A DNA stretch of 64,000 bases from Saccharomycopsis malanga (GCA_004014935.1 CP025325.1:1550001-1614000); one strand, 5' to 3'. Positions 27,525 to 39,100 are shown, counted from the first letter of the stretch. Program-made: numbers and translations. Notes: generated by a model from the letters alone, not told the origin.

Positions 27525-30245
27525 ATGAGTGAAAATACTAAGAACACAACCACCTCATCGGTGATATCTGCTGTGATTTTTAATGGTTGTCTATGTGCTG
27601 GTTTCACCGCAGCATTCTTGATCTTGCGATTGCGGTTTAAACGAATCTATGAGCCCAAATCGCTTAGTCTTATTGTCAAGATCAATAAGGATCAAAAGTA
27701 TTTAGAGGCCCTACCTCCTGGTCTTTTCCATTGGATACCGTCTTTATTGACTAGACCTAAAAGTTTTATTATTCAACAAGCTGGTTTGGATGGTTATCTT
27801 TTCTTACGGTATCTTCTTATCATTGCTTCCATTGCGTTTTCTTCTTTATTGGTCACCTTTCCTATTCTCTTGCCTATCAATGCCACGGGAGGCCAGGGTA
27901 AAAATGGATTGGATCGGTTGAGTTTCTCAAATGTTGCAAACCATAACCGGTTCTATGCCCATGCGATCATATCCATCTTTTACTATCCTTTCGTATTATA
28001 TGTGATTTACCGTGAATTGATCTATTATAACAACTTGCGACTTTCCATTTTAGCCTCGCCAAAGTACGCCTACAAGCTCTCTTCCAGAGTGGTGCTTTTC
28101 CAGTCAGTCCCTCATCAGTATTTGAATGAAGAAGAGTTCAAAAAACTATTCAATGGTGTCAAACGAATCTGGAAAGCCACGGCTGATAAGGGCTTGGGCA
28201 AGAAGGTAAAAAAGAGAGAAAAGCTCGCTATGAATTTGGAAAACACTATCAATTCGCTTTTGGCAAAGGCAGTAAAAATCAAAGCCAAGGCAGATAAAAA
28301 GGGAAAAGTCATTGAACCTGTAGACGAATTGATTGCTTATATACCTCAGAAAAATAAGCCAGTGGTGAAAAAATACAAGTTCTTTGGGGAAAAACAAGAT
28401 AAACTTACTTATTTGAAGGAAGAATTAATCAAGGTAAACAAGGAAATCGAAGAAATGAAATCAGAGAAAAATACCAATAAATCCACCATGAATTCCATAT
28501 TTGTTGAATTTGAAAATCAATATTTTGCACAACTAGCCCACCAAGCAGTTGTCCATCATCGGCCATTGACTTTGTCAGAGCACTTTATAGGTGTTGAACC
28601 TGAAGACGTCCAGTGGATAAACTTGAGAATGTTCTGGTACGAACGGTTGATAAGAAAGTCTCTTGCAGTCGCCGCGATTGTTGCCTTGATTATTTTTTGG
28701 TCTATTCCTGTTGGTATTGTTGGCATCATTTCCAATATTAACTATTTGGAAGACAAAGTCCATTTCTTGAGATTTATAGACAGATTGCCAGATGATTTGA
28801 TAGGTTTGATCACTGCTTTGTTGCCTACAGTATTATTAGCAGCCTTGATGGCTCTTTTACCAAAATTCATCAGATTGATGGCCACTTTATCCGGTGCCCC
28901 AACTTCGCAACACGTGGAATATTTCACTCAGCAAGCCTATTTTGCATTCCAAGTGGTTCAAGTATTTTTGATTACTACAATTACATCTTCCGCTTCATCT
29001 GTCGTCACCAAAATTATTGAAAAACCTGCTATAGCCATGAACCTTTTGAGTTCCAACTTACCGTCTGCTTCCAACTTTTACGTTTCCTATATCGTGCTCC
29101 AAAGTTTTTCTATTGCTGGTGGGGTGTTGTTACAAATCAATACCTTGGTATTGTTTTATGTTTTAGGATTTGTTTTGGATAAGAGTGTACGCAAGAAGTG
29201 GAACAGATACACCAAGTTATCTAGTAACAGCTGGGGAACAGACTTCCCACCATACACCAATCTTGCTGTCATTTCATTGGCTTACAGTATCATTTCCCCT
29301 ATAGTATTGTTGTTTACTGCAGTAGGTTTTGTTGTGCTCTACATTGCTTACTTGTACTTTTTATGTTACATCAACAATAATGGGTCGCAAGACAGCAGAG
29401 GTATCCATTACCCTAGAGCCTTGTTCCAGACCATTACTGGCATTTATATTGGTCAGGTATGTCTTTTAGGTTTGTTTGTGGTTGCCAAGGCTTGGGGTCC
29501 TGTAGCTATTGATGCTGTTGGTCTTGGTATTACAGTTTTTGTCCATGTTAACTTGAATGCTGCTTTTGATAAGTTGATGTTCACCTTACCTATTGACACT
29601 ATGAAAGCCTTGGATGGCGAAACTGAAACTCCTTCCTTCTATCAGCAATTGAGTGTCAGACCAGACTCTGTTGACAATACTAGAAATTCCAGAGTGTCAG
29701 AGTCAACTCAATACGACAATTCTAAAATGTTTGAAAAAGAAGCAAACTTTAACCTTACCAATGATAACGAATTTACTCAGAATGAAATTACACGCGAAGC
29801 CAGTCTTCAAGAGGCGGTAGAACATTACGATTCTTTGGCCAATGTACCTTTGTTAGCCGAAGGTACCAAGGAAGCTGTTCCTGAAGGTGAAGGACCTATC
29901 AAAAGATTCTTCAAACCAGAAGTGTACTTGTCGTATCATTACTGTAAAAGAACAGTTCCAGAAATCTACAATCATGTGGACACCGAAGATTTGGACGAAG
30001 AAGCCAATGCTAAAGCTTATAATTATCCTGCTTTGCACGCCGAATCGCCAGTGATTTGGATTCCAAAAGACAAAATGGGATTATCTAAACAGTTTATCGA
30101 AAACTTCAAAGATGTTATTGAAATCAGCGATGAAGGTGCTGAGTTCAATAATCGTGATCATATCCGATTCTACGCCCCACCTCCAGACATTGACGAGAAA
30201 AAAGCTCTTCAAATCCAAGATGAAGTTGAAATGAAGGATATGTAA
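27525..30245 (+). CDS. RSN1: OSCA/TMEM63 (DUF221) family membrane protein, Rsn1-like
   Basis: 906 residues. The order matches the family: an N-terminal membrane segment (SVISAVIFNGCLCAGFTAAF), two more segments near 95-160, then a charged cytosolic region containing an RRM-like/coiled-coil part (KKVKKREKLAMNLENTINSL). A block of about eight hydrophobic segments (DUF221/RSN1_7TM) runs from near 380 to 680, and the protein ends in a long acidic C-terminal tail. Relatives are mechanosensitive or osmosensitive ion channels in plants and animals. S. cerevisiae Rsn1 acts as a suppressor in exocytosis/salt stress. I recognised it by overall architecture and blocks such as LAHQAVVHHRPLTLSEHFIG. By eye I found no CTG codon, remarkable for such a leucine-rich protein. 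Confidence 0.9.
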   Translation: MSENTKNTTTSSVISAVIFNGCLCAGFTAAFLILRLRFKRIYEPKSLSLIVKINKDQKYLEALPPGLFHWIPSLLTRPKSFIIQQAGLDGYLFLRYLLIIASIAFSSLLVTFPILLPINATGGQGKNGLDRLSFSNVANHNRFYAHAIISIFYYPFVLYVIYRELIYYNNLRLSILASPKYAYKLSSRVVLFQSVPHQYLNEEEFKKLFNGVKRIWKATADKGLGKKVKKREKLAMNLENTINSLLAKAVKIKAKADKKGKVIEPVDELIAYIPQKNKPVVKKYKFFGEKQDKLTYLKEELIKVNKEIEEMKSEKNTNKSTMNSIFVEFENQYFAQLAHQAVVHHRPLTLSEHFIGVEPEDVQWINLRMFWYERLIRKSLAVAAIVALIIFWSIPVGIVGIISNINYLEDKVHFLRFIDRLPDDLIGLITALLPTVLLAALMALLPKFIRLMATLSGAPTSQHVEYFTQQAYFAFQVVQVFLITTITSSASSVVTKIIEKPAIAMNLLSSNLPSASNFYVSYIVLQSFSIAGGVLLQINTLVLFYVLGFVLDKSVRKKWNRYTKLSSNSWGTDFPPYTNLAVISLAYSIISPIVLLFTAVGFVVLYIAYLYFLCYINNNGSQDSRGIHYPRALFQTITGIYIGQVCLLGLFVVAKAWGPVAIDAVGLGITVFVHVNLNAAFDKLMFTLPIDTMKALDGETETPSFYQQLSVRPDSVDNTRNSRVSESTQYDNSKMFEKEANFNLTNDNEFTQNEITREASLQEAVEHYDSLANVPLLAEGTKEAVPEGEGPIKRFFKPEVYLSYHYCKRTVPEIYNHVDTEDLDEEANAKAYNYPALHAESPVIWIPKDKMGLSKQFIENFKDVIEISDEGAEFNNRDHIRFYAPPPDIDEKKALQIQDEVEMKDM

Positions 30246-30651
30246 AGTTTGTTATGTGAGGGTCTGTTTTTATATATGCTTTATTATATATGTTTGTTCT
30301 GTTTTTGAATTTATCTCATTGTTTTTATTACCGTTCCTCATTTTTCAATCTCATTACCATAATCTTTCTAATTTACTTTTCGCATTTTTATTTACTCGTT
30401 TTTTGGTTTGTGATTCAATCCATTTTAATATAATATAGATTTCTTTCATAATGTTTCTAACTTGTACATCTATTTTATCTTTACGCGGAAATTCATGTTG
30501 CGTTCAATCAAAAGACCCGATCGGACAAAAAGATTTTCACACTAAGGGTCTACCCTTGGATCTGCCAATGATACACTACAGATATACAATATTTCAGCTT
30601 GTTGTTGCTTTATTAATACTGAGCACCTTCATTTACACCGGCGTATTACAA
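30246..30651. other. Spacer between RSN1 and PPA2
   Basis: An in-frame extension upstream of the chosen PPA2 start (from 30451) is open, but its hydrophobic sequence does not look like a mitochondrial presequence, so it is left as leader. Confidence 0.45.
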
Positions 30652-31608
30652 ATGTTCAAACCTTCGCTTTTCAAAATGGTATCCAACATCTCCGCCAAGA
30701 ACAGACTTCAAATGGTCCAACTGCATCTTCACACGTCCTCAATCAGCCCAGCTTCCTACATTGCTTCAGGCTCAAAATTCACAAAGGATTATAAGGTGTA
30801 TTATAAAATACCAGAAACAGGAAAGCTTGGCTCATTTTTTCATGACGTGCCATTAGGATTGGACAAGCAAAAAAGAACAGTCAATATGGTAGTTGAAATT
30901 CCACGTTGGAGCCATGCAAAGATGGAAATTTCTAAAGAATTAGATTTCAATCCAATTGTCCAAGACACGAAAAAGGAAAAGTTGCGGTTTATTAATAATA
31001 TATATCCGTTCCATGGATATGTCCACAACTACGGTGCAATTCCCCAAACTTGGGAGGATTCAACAGTTGTCAATGAGGAAGTCAATTTTAAAGGTGACAA
31101 TGACCCAGTAGACATTTGCGATATTGGCTCGCCATTAGGCAGTTTGGGGGAGGTTGTGTCTGTAAAAGTCTTGGGGTCATTGGCTTTGATTGACGATGGT
31201 GAATTAGACTGGAAAGTCATCGCAATTAATGAAAAAGATCCATTATCGCAAAAATTGAACGATATTGAAGACGTGGAAAAACTCTTGCCAGGCGTGTTGG
31301 CAGACACCAGAAAATGGTTCAGGGATTATAAGGTGCCTACTGGTAAGCCAAAGAACGAGTTTGCTTATAACGGAAACTACAAGAATGCCAGTGAAACTAT
31401 CAAGGTTATCGAAGAAACTCACGAGTCTTGGAAAGCATTGGTGAATGGTAAGATACAGGGCAAGAAGTTGCCAGTCATCCTCAACTCAAGCCAGGACAAG
31501 TCAAAAGGTTTCAAGAGCGTGATTTCAGCAGAGGAGCTCAATATAAAGCTTGAACAGGCAGACGCAGAGCTACCAGAAAATCTCAGTGAGACATTCTACA
31601 TAAACTAG
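30652..31608 (+). CDS. PPA2: Mitochondrial inorganic pyrophosphatase
   Basis: 318 residues from the ATG at 30652, close to the 310 residues of S. cerevisiae Ppa2; starting at 30451 would give 385. The start was chosen because residues 1-40 then form a basic, Ser-rich presequence. Pyrophosphate is hydrolysed in the matrix. The family-I active-site signature GDNDPVDICDIG is present, as are FFHDVPLGLDKQKRTVNMVV, FINNIYPFHGYVHNYGAIPQ and ALIDDGELDWKVIAI. The C-terminus keeps WFRDYKVPTGKP. No cytosolic Ipp1 features are seen. The neighbour TMA23 is convergent, with about 218 bp between them. Confidence 0.94.
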   Translation: MFKPSLFKMVSNISAKNRLQMVQLHLHTSSISPASYIASGSKFTKDYKVYYKIPETGKLGSFFHDVPLGLDKQKRTVNMVVEIPRWSHAKMEISKELDFNPIVQDTKKEKLRFINNIYPFHGYVHNYGAIPQTWEDSTVVNEEVNFKGDNDPVDICDIGSPLGSLGEVVSVKVLGSLALIDDGELDWKVIAINEKDPLSQKLNDIEDVEKLLPGVLADTRKWFRDYKVPTGKPKNEFAYNGNYKNASETIKVIEETHESWKALVNGKIQGKKLPVILNSSQDKSKGFKSVISAEELNIKLEQADAELPENLSETFYIN

Positions 31609-31826
31609 ATGGTACCTGAATATAGTTGCTATAGAATTACAAACTGTTATCAAATTTGAAAATATCGATGTAAATATAAAAATAATCTATGTTAAACGTG
31701 CGATATGCGTGCAATAAACTTTCATACCAAGTTTGAAAAATAAAATCCTATGAAATGCAACTTGAAAATATTGTACAATGTGAAAAATTTAAAATGCAAT
31801 GCTATTGTAAAAGACCTTAAATTCTT

Positions 31827-32681
31827 TCAATTTTTACTCTTTTTGGTTCTACTGTAAAATTCTTCAGAATCAACTCTTGATCTTTTCTTTGACTTTCTCT
31901 CACTAGATCGATTCTCTGTAGATTTACAACTTTTCTCTTTCTTTTCTTTTATTTGCTTTTCTTTCTTAGTCTTGTCCATCTTTTCTTTCTTATTCTTGTC
32001 CATCTTTTCTTTCTTATTCTTGTCCTTCTTTTCTTTCTTATTCTTGTCCTTCTTTTCTTTCTTATTCTTGTCCTTCTTTTCTTTCTTATTCTTGTCCTTC
32101 TTTTCTTTCTTATTCTTGTCCTCCTTGGCCTTCTTTTTTATCTGATCTTCCGCATTTTTATCATTCCTGCTCCTGTCCTCGTTTATTTCTTTGTATTTAA
32201 TATCTTTTTTACTCTTCTTATCAATCTTAGCTTTTTTACTCTTCTTCTCCTTCTCTTTCAAACTCTTTATCTTTTTGAATTTGACATCCTTTTTACATTT
32301 ATTTCCCACATTCCCCTTAACCACAACGACAACATTCTGCTCCTTCACGGATTTCTCACTCTTTCCCAATGTTCCTTTTAAACCTTCACCTTTAACAAAC
32401 CATTGATACAATGGAGAGACCTGCTTCCTGAGCTCAAACTCCGTGACCTTCTTATTTTGTGTAAAATTCAAGTCATCTCCTTTTTCAGATACGTTAATAT
32501 CCAACCCTTTCAACTGACCGTCGAATAGCTGTTCCCACCACATTTCACCATCATTTGCATTATGACCTATACCTTTGGTATCTTTCTTATGCTTCACCAA
32601 AATTGGTTTTTTTAGTCCGCCATATTTTAAGGCCTCTCCTTCTTGCCACCCATACGATTTCAAATACCCCCTGCTATCCAT
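31827..32681 (-). CDS. TMA23: Nucleolar ribosome-biogenesis protein Tma23
   Basis: 284 residues. The N-terminal G-patch-like region MDSRGYLKSYGWQEGEALKY, then KKPILVKHKKDTKGIG, NDGEMWWEQLFDGQLKGLD and SPLYQWFVKGEGLKGTL, is nearly collinear with S. cerevisiae Tma23 (211 residues). Tma23 localises to the nucleolus and affects 40S ribosome amount. The C-terminal two thirds are a lysine-rich low-complexity tail containing seven tandem 8-residue units of the KDKNKKEK type, encoded by a 24-bp repeat, which explains the extra length. The tail probably binds RNA or serves as a nuclear localisation region. Confidence 0.93.
   Translation of the reverse strand: MDSRGYLKSYGWQEGEALKYGGLKKPILVKHKKDTKGIGHNANDGEMWWEQLFDGQLKGLDINVSEKGDDLNFTQNKKVTEFELRKQVSPLYQWFVKGEGLKGTLGKSEKSVKEQNVVVVVKGNVGNKCKKDVKFKKIKSLKEKEKKSKKAKIDKKSKKDIKYKEINEDRSRNDKNAEDQIKKKAKEDKNKKEKKDKNKKEKKDKNKKEKKDKNKKEKKDKNKKEKMDKNKKEKMDKTKKEKQIKEKKEKSCKSTENRSSERKSKKRSRVDSEEFYSRTKKSKN
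31956..32123 (-). repeat. 24-bp coding minisatellite inside TMA23
   Basis: Seven tandem 24-bp units encode EDKNKKEK, four KDKNKKEK, MDKNKKEK and MDKTKKEK. Central units are almost identical at DNA level, while the outer ones have drifted, a usual pattern for replication-slippage repeats. Confidence 0.9.
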
Positions 32682-32851
32682 AGGATCCTGTTCTATAATT
32701 GCACTGTTATTGTCTTATAAAGGTCTTATAATGGCTAGAAGTGAAGGGCTGAAAAATATTTTTTTTTTATTTAAGATGCCCAGCACGTGCACCGAATATA
32801 ATAATTGATTATGACGCTTAATAGTAATCAAGTAGCGCTAACTGTTGTTGA

Positions 32852-35815
32852 ATGCAGGAAAAGATGGACAAATTCGAAAAAATCTGGGCTCATATAGATG
32901 CTGACCCGTACAACCGGAAACCAGTTAATGAGCTTATCTCAATATTATGCTCGGTTAGTGTCGACCCGAACATATTGAAGCAATGGTTGATAAAAATATC
33001 CAAGACGCTTACACTCGGCGAGAGTCAGATTGACCGGATAATTGAGCTGTCCAAAGGCGATCCCAGTCTTGTTGCCGACTTGTTGATATTCAAGGCCCAA
33101 CAGTATCCTAGGGTGGATAATTATAAAAAGACATTGGAGGCGGTTTCTAAAGAGAGATTTGAAAATGTGTTCGAGGAGGCATTGGATAGAATAGGTTATA
33201 ATATTGTAGGGATTGATGCTCTATGGAATGTTTATTTCGAAAAGGTTTATGGGACGAGCACTGAGGGTATGAACTTCTCACAAGATGATTATGAATCTGT
33301 TAAGCGGACATTCAATCGTTTTTTAGCAATTCCTCATTTGACTATTGATCAAACATGGTCGCTGTACAGTTCCTTTATCAGCAGCTCCAATGGAGGAAAC
33401 TACGACTTGGAAATCGAGGAAATCGAAAGTGGCCGTAAAGTCTTTGAAGCTTCGAACAAGCTTGTCCAGGAATGTATAGGCTATGAGTATAAAGTGGTTA
33501 ATCTGCAGGACAGCTGGTATGACTATCTAGTGCACTTGAGAAGGTTATATCACAGAGAAAAACTGGTTGGCAAAAAACTCTGTATATTAAAAATTATTGT
33601 AAGTGTGTTTGAACGATCAATAAGTCAACATGGCGAGTCGTATTGGGTACTGTTCATTAAACTTTTAAAAAGTTTGACATTCAAAGCCAACGAACCTGTA
33701 TTGTCAAATATCAATTCTACCGTAAATCTTTATCTAAGAAGATTTTGCTCATTCAAAGAAAACAGCTATGTAGCTTGGTCAACTTATCTTTCCAATGTAT
33801 CTCCTGGGCCGTCCGAGACTCATAGAGTTCTTAGAAACCATATTTACAGTCTCAAGTTCCATGAGACATTGGAACTTGAGCAGTGGAAAGAAGTTGCGTC
33901 CCAATTATTGCTTCACGATATCCGGGGCTCAGACCTGGATTCTTCTGGAGAATATCAAGGGATCCTTTATGAAGATTGTGTGATGATTCTCGAGTACGCT
34001 TTGACAAAAAAAGATCCGGCTATCACTTTGGAAAGATGGATATGTGACATACTTGCAGAGCATCAACAAGATGTGCAAGAAGCCCGTGCCGTAGTGAATA
34101 AATTAGTTGATTCATCCCCAGAATGCCATTGGGCATGGCTTCATGCCATAGGCTTTGAGAAAAGGTACGGTGACAAACTGAAAGTAACCGACGTCTATCA
34201 GAAGGCAAGTCAAAACGTTGTTTCAATGCAGTGGCCGGAACCTCTTCTCCGCGATTGGCTTCTACATGAACAGCTTCATGGAAATGCAGATAGCTATCGT
34301 TTTGCAGAAAAATGTTGCTCTAGAGCGTTCGAGATGGTTAAGAAACGAACTGAACAGATAGAAATCGCTACAGACGATTCGGCAGACCAGTATATGCTTA
34401 ATCAGGAAAACGTTTCCAAGAAAAGACTGTTAGAAGATGATACTGATAACGCATTCAGGAAAAAAGTCGCAGAAGGACAACTTGATACTGGTTTAGACAA
34501 ACCTCAAAGAGACAGAGAAAATCTTACTGTAAGAGTTTCCAATTTACCATTAAATATTACTCAAAATGATGTAGCTCAATTTTTCAATGACTGCGGCGAG
34601 CCTCGAGAAATCACTCTTTTTCGCCAGCCAGACGAGACTCAAGCTACTATTGAATACTCGTCTGAAAACCAGGTACTTGCTGCACTTACAAAAACTTATA
34701 AAATACTCAGCGGTCGCGAAATAAATGTAGAGAGACTAGTCAACAATACAATCTTTGTTACCAACTTCTCTCCTAATGAAACGTTGGAATCGATGAAAGA
34801 AGTTTTCGGCAGATTCGGAAGCATTGCCTCAATCAGATTCCCCTCACTCAAATTCAACGTGGACCGTCGTTTCTGTTACATCGAATACTTGGACCCAGAG
34901 CATGCTTTGAAGGCAGTACAGCAGTTAAATGGGTTACAGTTGCGAGACGACTTTAAACATAATCTCTCTGTAAAAATCTCCAACCCGAAAGCTAAAATGA
35001 CGCGTAGCAACAATGCTACAGAGGACGGCAGAGAAGTATATATCAAAAACTTGGACTTTAAGAAAACCACCGCTGAAAAAGTGCAAAGCTTGTTCGAAAA
35101 ATACGGCATTGTACAACGAGTCCATTTGCCATTGAGTATGAAAAGTAAAGCCTCAGGCCGTTTACATGATGGTTATGGGTTTGTAGTTTTTGAAAACGCC
35201 CAAGATGCTCGTAAATCCCTTGAATTGAACATGTTAAATCTTGAAGGCCGTATAATTGAGGTTTCCATCGCTGAGTCTCAATCTACTAGAAAGGTCAAGA
35301 AAGTTATACAGAACACAGAGTCCACTGAAAGTAGACCAAATGTTGAGGAAATAAAGAACCGAATCATAAGTATTCTTAATGTTCCAGACACAGTCAATGC
35401 CAACCAGCTCTTGCAATTCTTGACATCCAAAGTGGGACCAGTCGTCAAAGTAGATTTGCGTTCCATCAACAATTGTGCATTGGTAGAGTTTGCTAAAGTG
35501 GATGACGCGGGGCGAGCCGGTTTGATTTTGAACGGAGAATCTTTGAACGATAGTATTATTAGTGTAGGGACCAGAGCTGATTTTGATAAATTGCAACATA
35601 AGAAGTCACAACCCCCGAGCCTCTCAAAGCCTAGAACTAATCTTATGGTGCCTACATTTGCTAGAAAGAAGCAAAGGAAGGGATTGGGCGGAGGATCGAA
35701 GAATAGCGGTAAAGCAGCCACACATACAGTTTTGAATAATGCCGAGCAATCCCAAAACCCAGAAACAGCTCAAGCAAAGACTAATGATGATTTCCGCAAA
35801 TTGTTTTTGAAATAG
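32852..35815 (+). CDS. PRP24: U6 snRNP recycling factor Prp24, long SART3-like form
   Basis: 987 residues, far longer than S. cerevisiae Prp24 (444). The first 550 residues are helical and look like HAT repeats (W..Y..F patterns such as IDQTWSLYSSFISS), as in human SART3. RRM folds follow: about 560-630 (LTVRVSNLPLNITQNDVAQF), 632-710 (NTIFVTNFSPNETLESMKEV), 726-810 (REVYIKNLDFKKTTAEKVQS), and a fourth, divergent one at 830-905. The C-terminus ends NDDFRKLFLK, a conserved motif by which Prp24 contacts the Lsm2-8 ring. It anneals U4 and U6 snRNAs to rebuild the U4/U6 di-snRNP. The HAT-plus-RRM form is common outside the Saccharomyces group, which lost the HAT part. Confidence 0.9.
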   Translation: MQEKMDKFEKIWAHIDADPYNRKPVNELISILCSVSVDPNILKQWLIKISKTLTLGESQIDRIIELSKGDPSLVADLLIFKAQQYPRVDNYKKTLEAVSKERFENVFEEALDRIGYNIVGIDALWNVYFEKVYGTSTEGMNFSQDDYESVKRTFNRFLAIPHLTIDQTWSLYSSFISSSNGGNYDLEIEEIESGRKVFEASNKLVQECIGYEYKVVNLQDSWYDYLVHLRRLYHREKLVGKKLCILKIIVSVFERSISQHGESYWVLFIKLLKSLTFKANEPVLSNINSTVNLYLRRFCSFKENSYVAWSTYLSNVSPGPSETHRVLRNHIYSLKFHETLELEQWKEVASQLLLHDIRGSDLDSSGEYQGILYEDCVMILEYALTKKDPAITLERWICDILAEHQQDVQEARAVVNKLVDSSPECHWAWLHAIGFEKRYGDKLKVTDVYQKASQNVVSMQWPEPLLRDWLLHEQLHGNADSYRFAEKCCSRAFEMVKKRTEQIEIATDDSADQYMLNQENVSKKRLLEDDTDNAFRKKVAEGQLDTGLDKPQRDRENLTVRVSNLPLNITQNDVAQFFNDCGEPREITLFRQPDETQATIEYSSENQVLAALTKTYKILSGREINVERLVNNTIFVTNFSPNETLESMKEVFGRFGSIASIRFPSLKFNVDRRFCYIEYLDPEHALKAVQQLNGLQLRDDFKHNLSVKISNPKAKMTRSNNATEDGREVYIKNLDFKKTTAEKVQSLFEKYGIVQRVHLPLSMKSKASGRLHDGYGFVVFENAQDARKSLELNMLNLEGRIIEVSIAESQSTRKVKKVIQNTESTESRPNVEEIKNRIISILNVPDTVNANQLLQFLTSKVGPVVKVDLRSINNCALVEFAKVDDAGRAGLILNGESLNDSIISVGTRADFDKLQHKKSQPPSLSKPRTNLMVPTFARKKQRKGLGGGSKNSGKAATHTVLNNAEQSQNPETAQAKTNDDFRKLFLK

Positions 35816-36109
35816 GTAGGTTCACATAGTCTCTTTGACAAATGCACTTTAGTTTATCTCTATGTCAAATTGTGTTTTAATAAAAAGAAGTCAACCAACT
35901 CATATTTATATGATGTAGCAGAGGCCAAGGTAAAACTCTGGAGAGGTAAAAAATGTACAAAAATTCATATGAATAGAATGTAAGGCAAAGCTTAAAGAAT
36001 CTGACAGACTATATAATGGCGTAAACATACTTGGTTAGCGCTCCTACATACATATTATAATAGAATGATGATTTATATTAGAACATACTAAAAATCGTGA
36101 TCTCGAACC

Positions 36110-39100
36110 TTAAACTGCCAAAGATTCACTCAACTCTCGGATTTCATTGATCAATCTATTGGTCAACTTTGTCTTTCCTTTACCCGCGTCTTCGTTTACA
36201 AGTTGGTCTTCTGCACTGGTAATGACAATGCGAGACTGCAAGTATTTTGGATGAGCCAACAAATGGTTGAAACTGTGAATAAGCTTCTGTCTTTGTTTTG
36301 GTGTCTCCAATCCAGGAAAGAATTGCAAATTTGATAAGCTTTCGTTGTTAAGATTGATGCCTATGTATTCCTTAAAGTTGAGCAAATCCAATGCTTTGTA
36401 TAAAAGAATAAGCTGGCTAGTTTCATGGATAGTTGGAGTGGTAATGACTAAGGAATTCTCTGTCCAGTTTTTCAAGGTAAACGAAATTTGTTTTTCAAAT
36501 TGAACCAAAAAGGTACATACGTCAGGGATTACTCGAGGGCCAAACTTGCTGATCAAAATCAATACAATGGTCAACAAACCATTCGACCAAATATGATGGT
36601 AACGAGGTTGTCTATCAGATCTGATGTTACCTTTTTGAATTTCTATGGAAATGGGGCTGTTAATCAAAGCTGAGAAAAGACCATAGTTGAGCAACTTATC
36701 AGCCACAGCATCAATGGAAATCAACTCAATAATGTATATCAAAGCCAAATCTGCAAATATAGGTTCACCGTCGACCAATAAAGAGTACGAATAAGTGTAC
36801 AACTCCATAATATATTTGATAGTCTCACTGGAATCAAGCAAAATAGACAATGATTCATTAATAGCTGTGGAGAAGTTGATAGCGACGAATGCTTTGAAAA
36901 TAGAAATGATTAACAACAAGTCCTCGATTTTGTTAATTACCAACGGTGATACAATATTTTTAGTACTGTCAGTGATTAATTTACCATTGTTTTTAACGAT
37001 AACTTCAGAAGAGAAACTCATTTCGTTTTGCACATTAGCAATGATCACCTTGGAACCATTGGCGATAATTTTGCTGAATAATTCTATCAAAAGATTGATG
37101 TTTTTTTCTAGAAGATAGGCTTTATTTGAGCACAAGTTCAAAGTAATTAATAAAATACGCAATAAAGATCTATAGAGCTGAACATCATTATTGGACAAGT
37201 TGACCAAAAAGTTCAACTCTTCTGGTAGTAAGGATGATACAACGGCTTCAAACAAGGTGCTGATTTGATCATCAGTAATTTTGACGGAATGATCAGTAGA
37301 TGTCAAGTTGTATACCAAAAAGAAAGCTAACTCAATTCTTTCTAAATAAATTTCTCTAAAAGAAGGAGCTGGTATGCCTTCTTGATTATTGATGGAAAGC
37401 AATAAAGAAGCGAGATCAATGAATTCTGACGTTGGAATGTTATTTTTGAAACGAACATATGAAGAGATTAAAGCACCCCAGGACTTGATCATATTGGTTT
37501 GTGCAGAAACATATTGCAAGTTCAAACTAGTCTGGATGACATCGTGTCTAAGAAAATCATTCCATTCATAATGAGCACCAAACAATTGATCCATCAAAGA
37601 TAAGTTATATATGGTACTAACACCATACCGTCTAGATTTGTTCAATGGAGTTCTGAAAAAGTCGTCCAATTTGAAGTTGGGAAAGTATATGTGGAAGTTT
37701 TTATGAGTTGTCAAATGCAAATTGCTTTTATAGTTATGGATTTTAAAAATGTTGGAAGCATGGGATTTCAAAAAATTTGGATTCTCCAAAAGATTGAGTA
37801 TAGGTTTGACAATCTTTTCATTCGAGCAACTGAACAAATAAAGAGCCAAGATTTCAGCTATACTAGAGATAAGCTTGACCCTATAACAACCTTTAATAGT
37901 TTTATCTGCTGTATCACTCAAATCTTCTAATTCGTTTTCCTCCACTATGTAATCAGCGTTCTTGTTGAAGTAAGTTGCTAATGCTTCTACAAACTTTTGG
38001 TCATCATCATCAATTTTTTGAGCAGTCGCCCACGAATTGAAAGCAAAGGAAATAGCGTCCAACAAATGAATAGCCACAGAATCTGGATACTTGTCCAAAT
38101 TCATCACGTTTGTCTTTAAAATATGCAAGATTGACCGGTCATTCTTAGTTTTTTTCTTTTCATGGATATCGTATCCAGTTAACAATAAAATAGACAACCC
38201 TTCTTGATTTTTCTCCATAACATTGGAAAAAAAATCATACAAAGCGTTTTTGAGACGGAATTCTATTAAAGAGCCTTCTAAATCAACAATCATAGAGTTC
38301 AACAATATTTTGGAATGATTGTTCCCTAAGTGAGCTAGTAAAGACGGTGGTTTCTCAGCATATTGATTAGTGATCAACACTATGATTAAATTCATGACCT
38401 TGAGTTTCAAGTTGGGGTATTTAATATATATGTTGATCAAAGTTTTAAGATTGCTGAATATATTCGTTTCTATCATTGAAACATCCAATTTAAGTAAAGA
38501 TCTCAATGATACCACTAGTCTAGTGAAATCAAAGATACAATATACAAAGTTTTCTAGCCATAAATTGATATTCTCATCAATTTGAGTAGGTTGGCTTATC
38601 AAAAGATCAATAACAACAAGAAATGGTCTTAAGGTAAGAGAATCGTCCACTTTCAAAAACGAATTTATAATCTTAGTTCCAGCGTTATTTAATATCAGAG
38701 TGACTCCACAATTTGTCTCGGTATCATCTTTAGTATTGAGACTAATACTGTAAATGGCAAACAAAATTTTGGAAAAATAATTGAGAATGGAAACGCCCAA
38801 TTCATATCGTTGTGAGATGTCATTATAATTCCAATACAAAAAGTTTTCATAACTATTAATGAATATGAAGGTGATTTGCGTAATGATTTCTTCCTTGACG
38901 TTGAGCGAGACATTATTAGAGGATTTGATAGACAAGGAATCAATTATCACAGCATCAGCCAATTTGCACAAGGAAACACTGAAATCAAATTTGCCTCTGG
39001 TTCTTTCCGCAGAAAATATCAAGTTCAACACTAAACTATTATTGACACCAAAATAATTGGATTTAATAAGTATAGACCACACTTCGGTAGAATACTTCTT

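Noticed and set aside
31953-32381. Leucine-rich plus-strand open frame of 142 codons
   Set aside because: Antisense of the TMA23 Lys-rich repeat; its repetitive Leu/Phe sequence is a mirror of the minisatellite.
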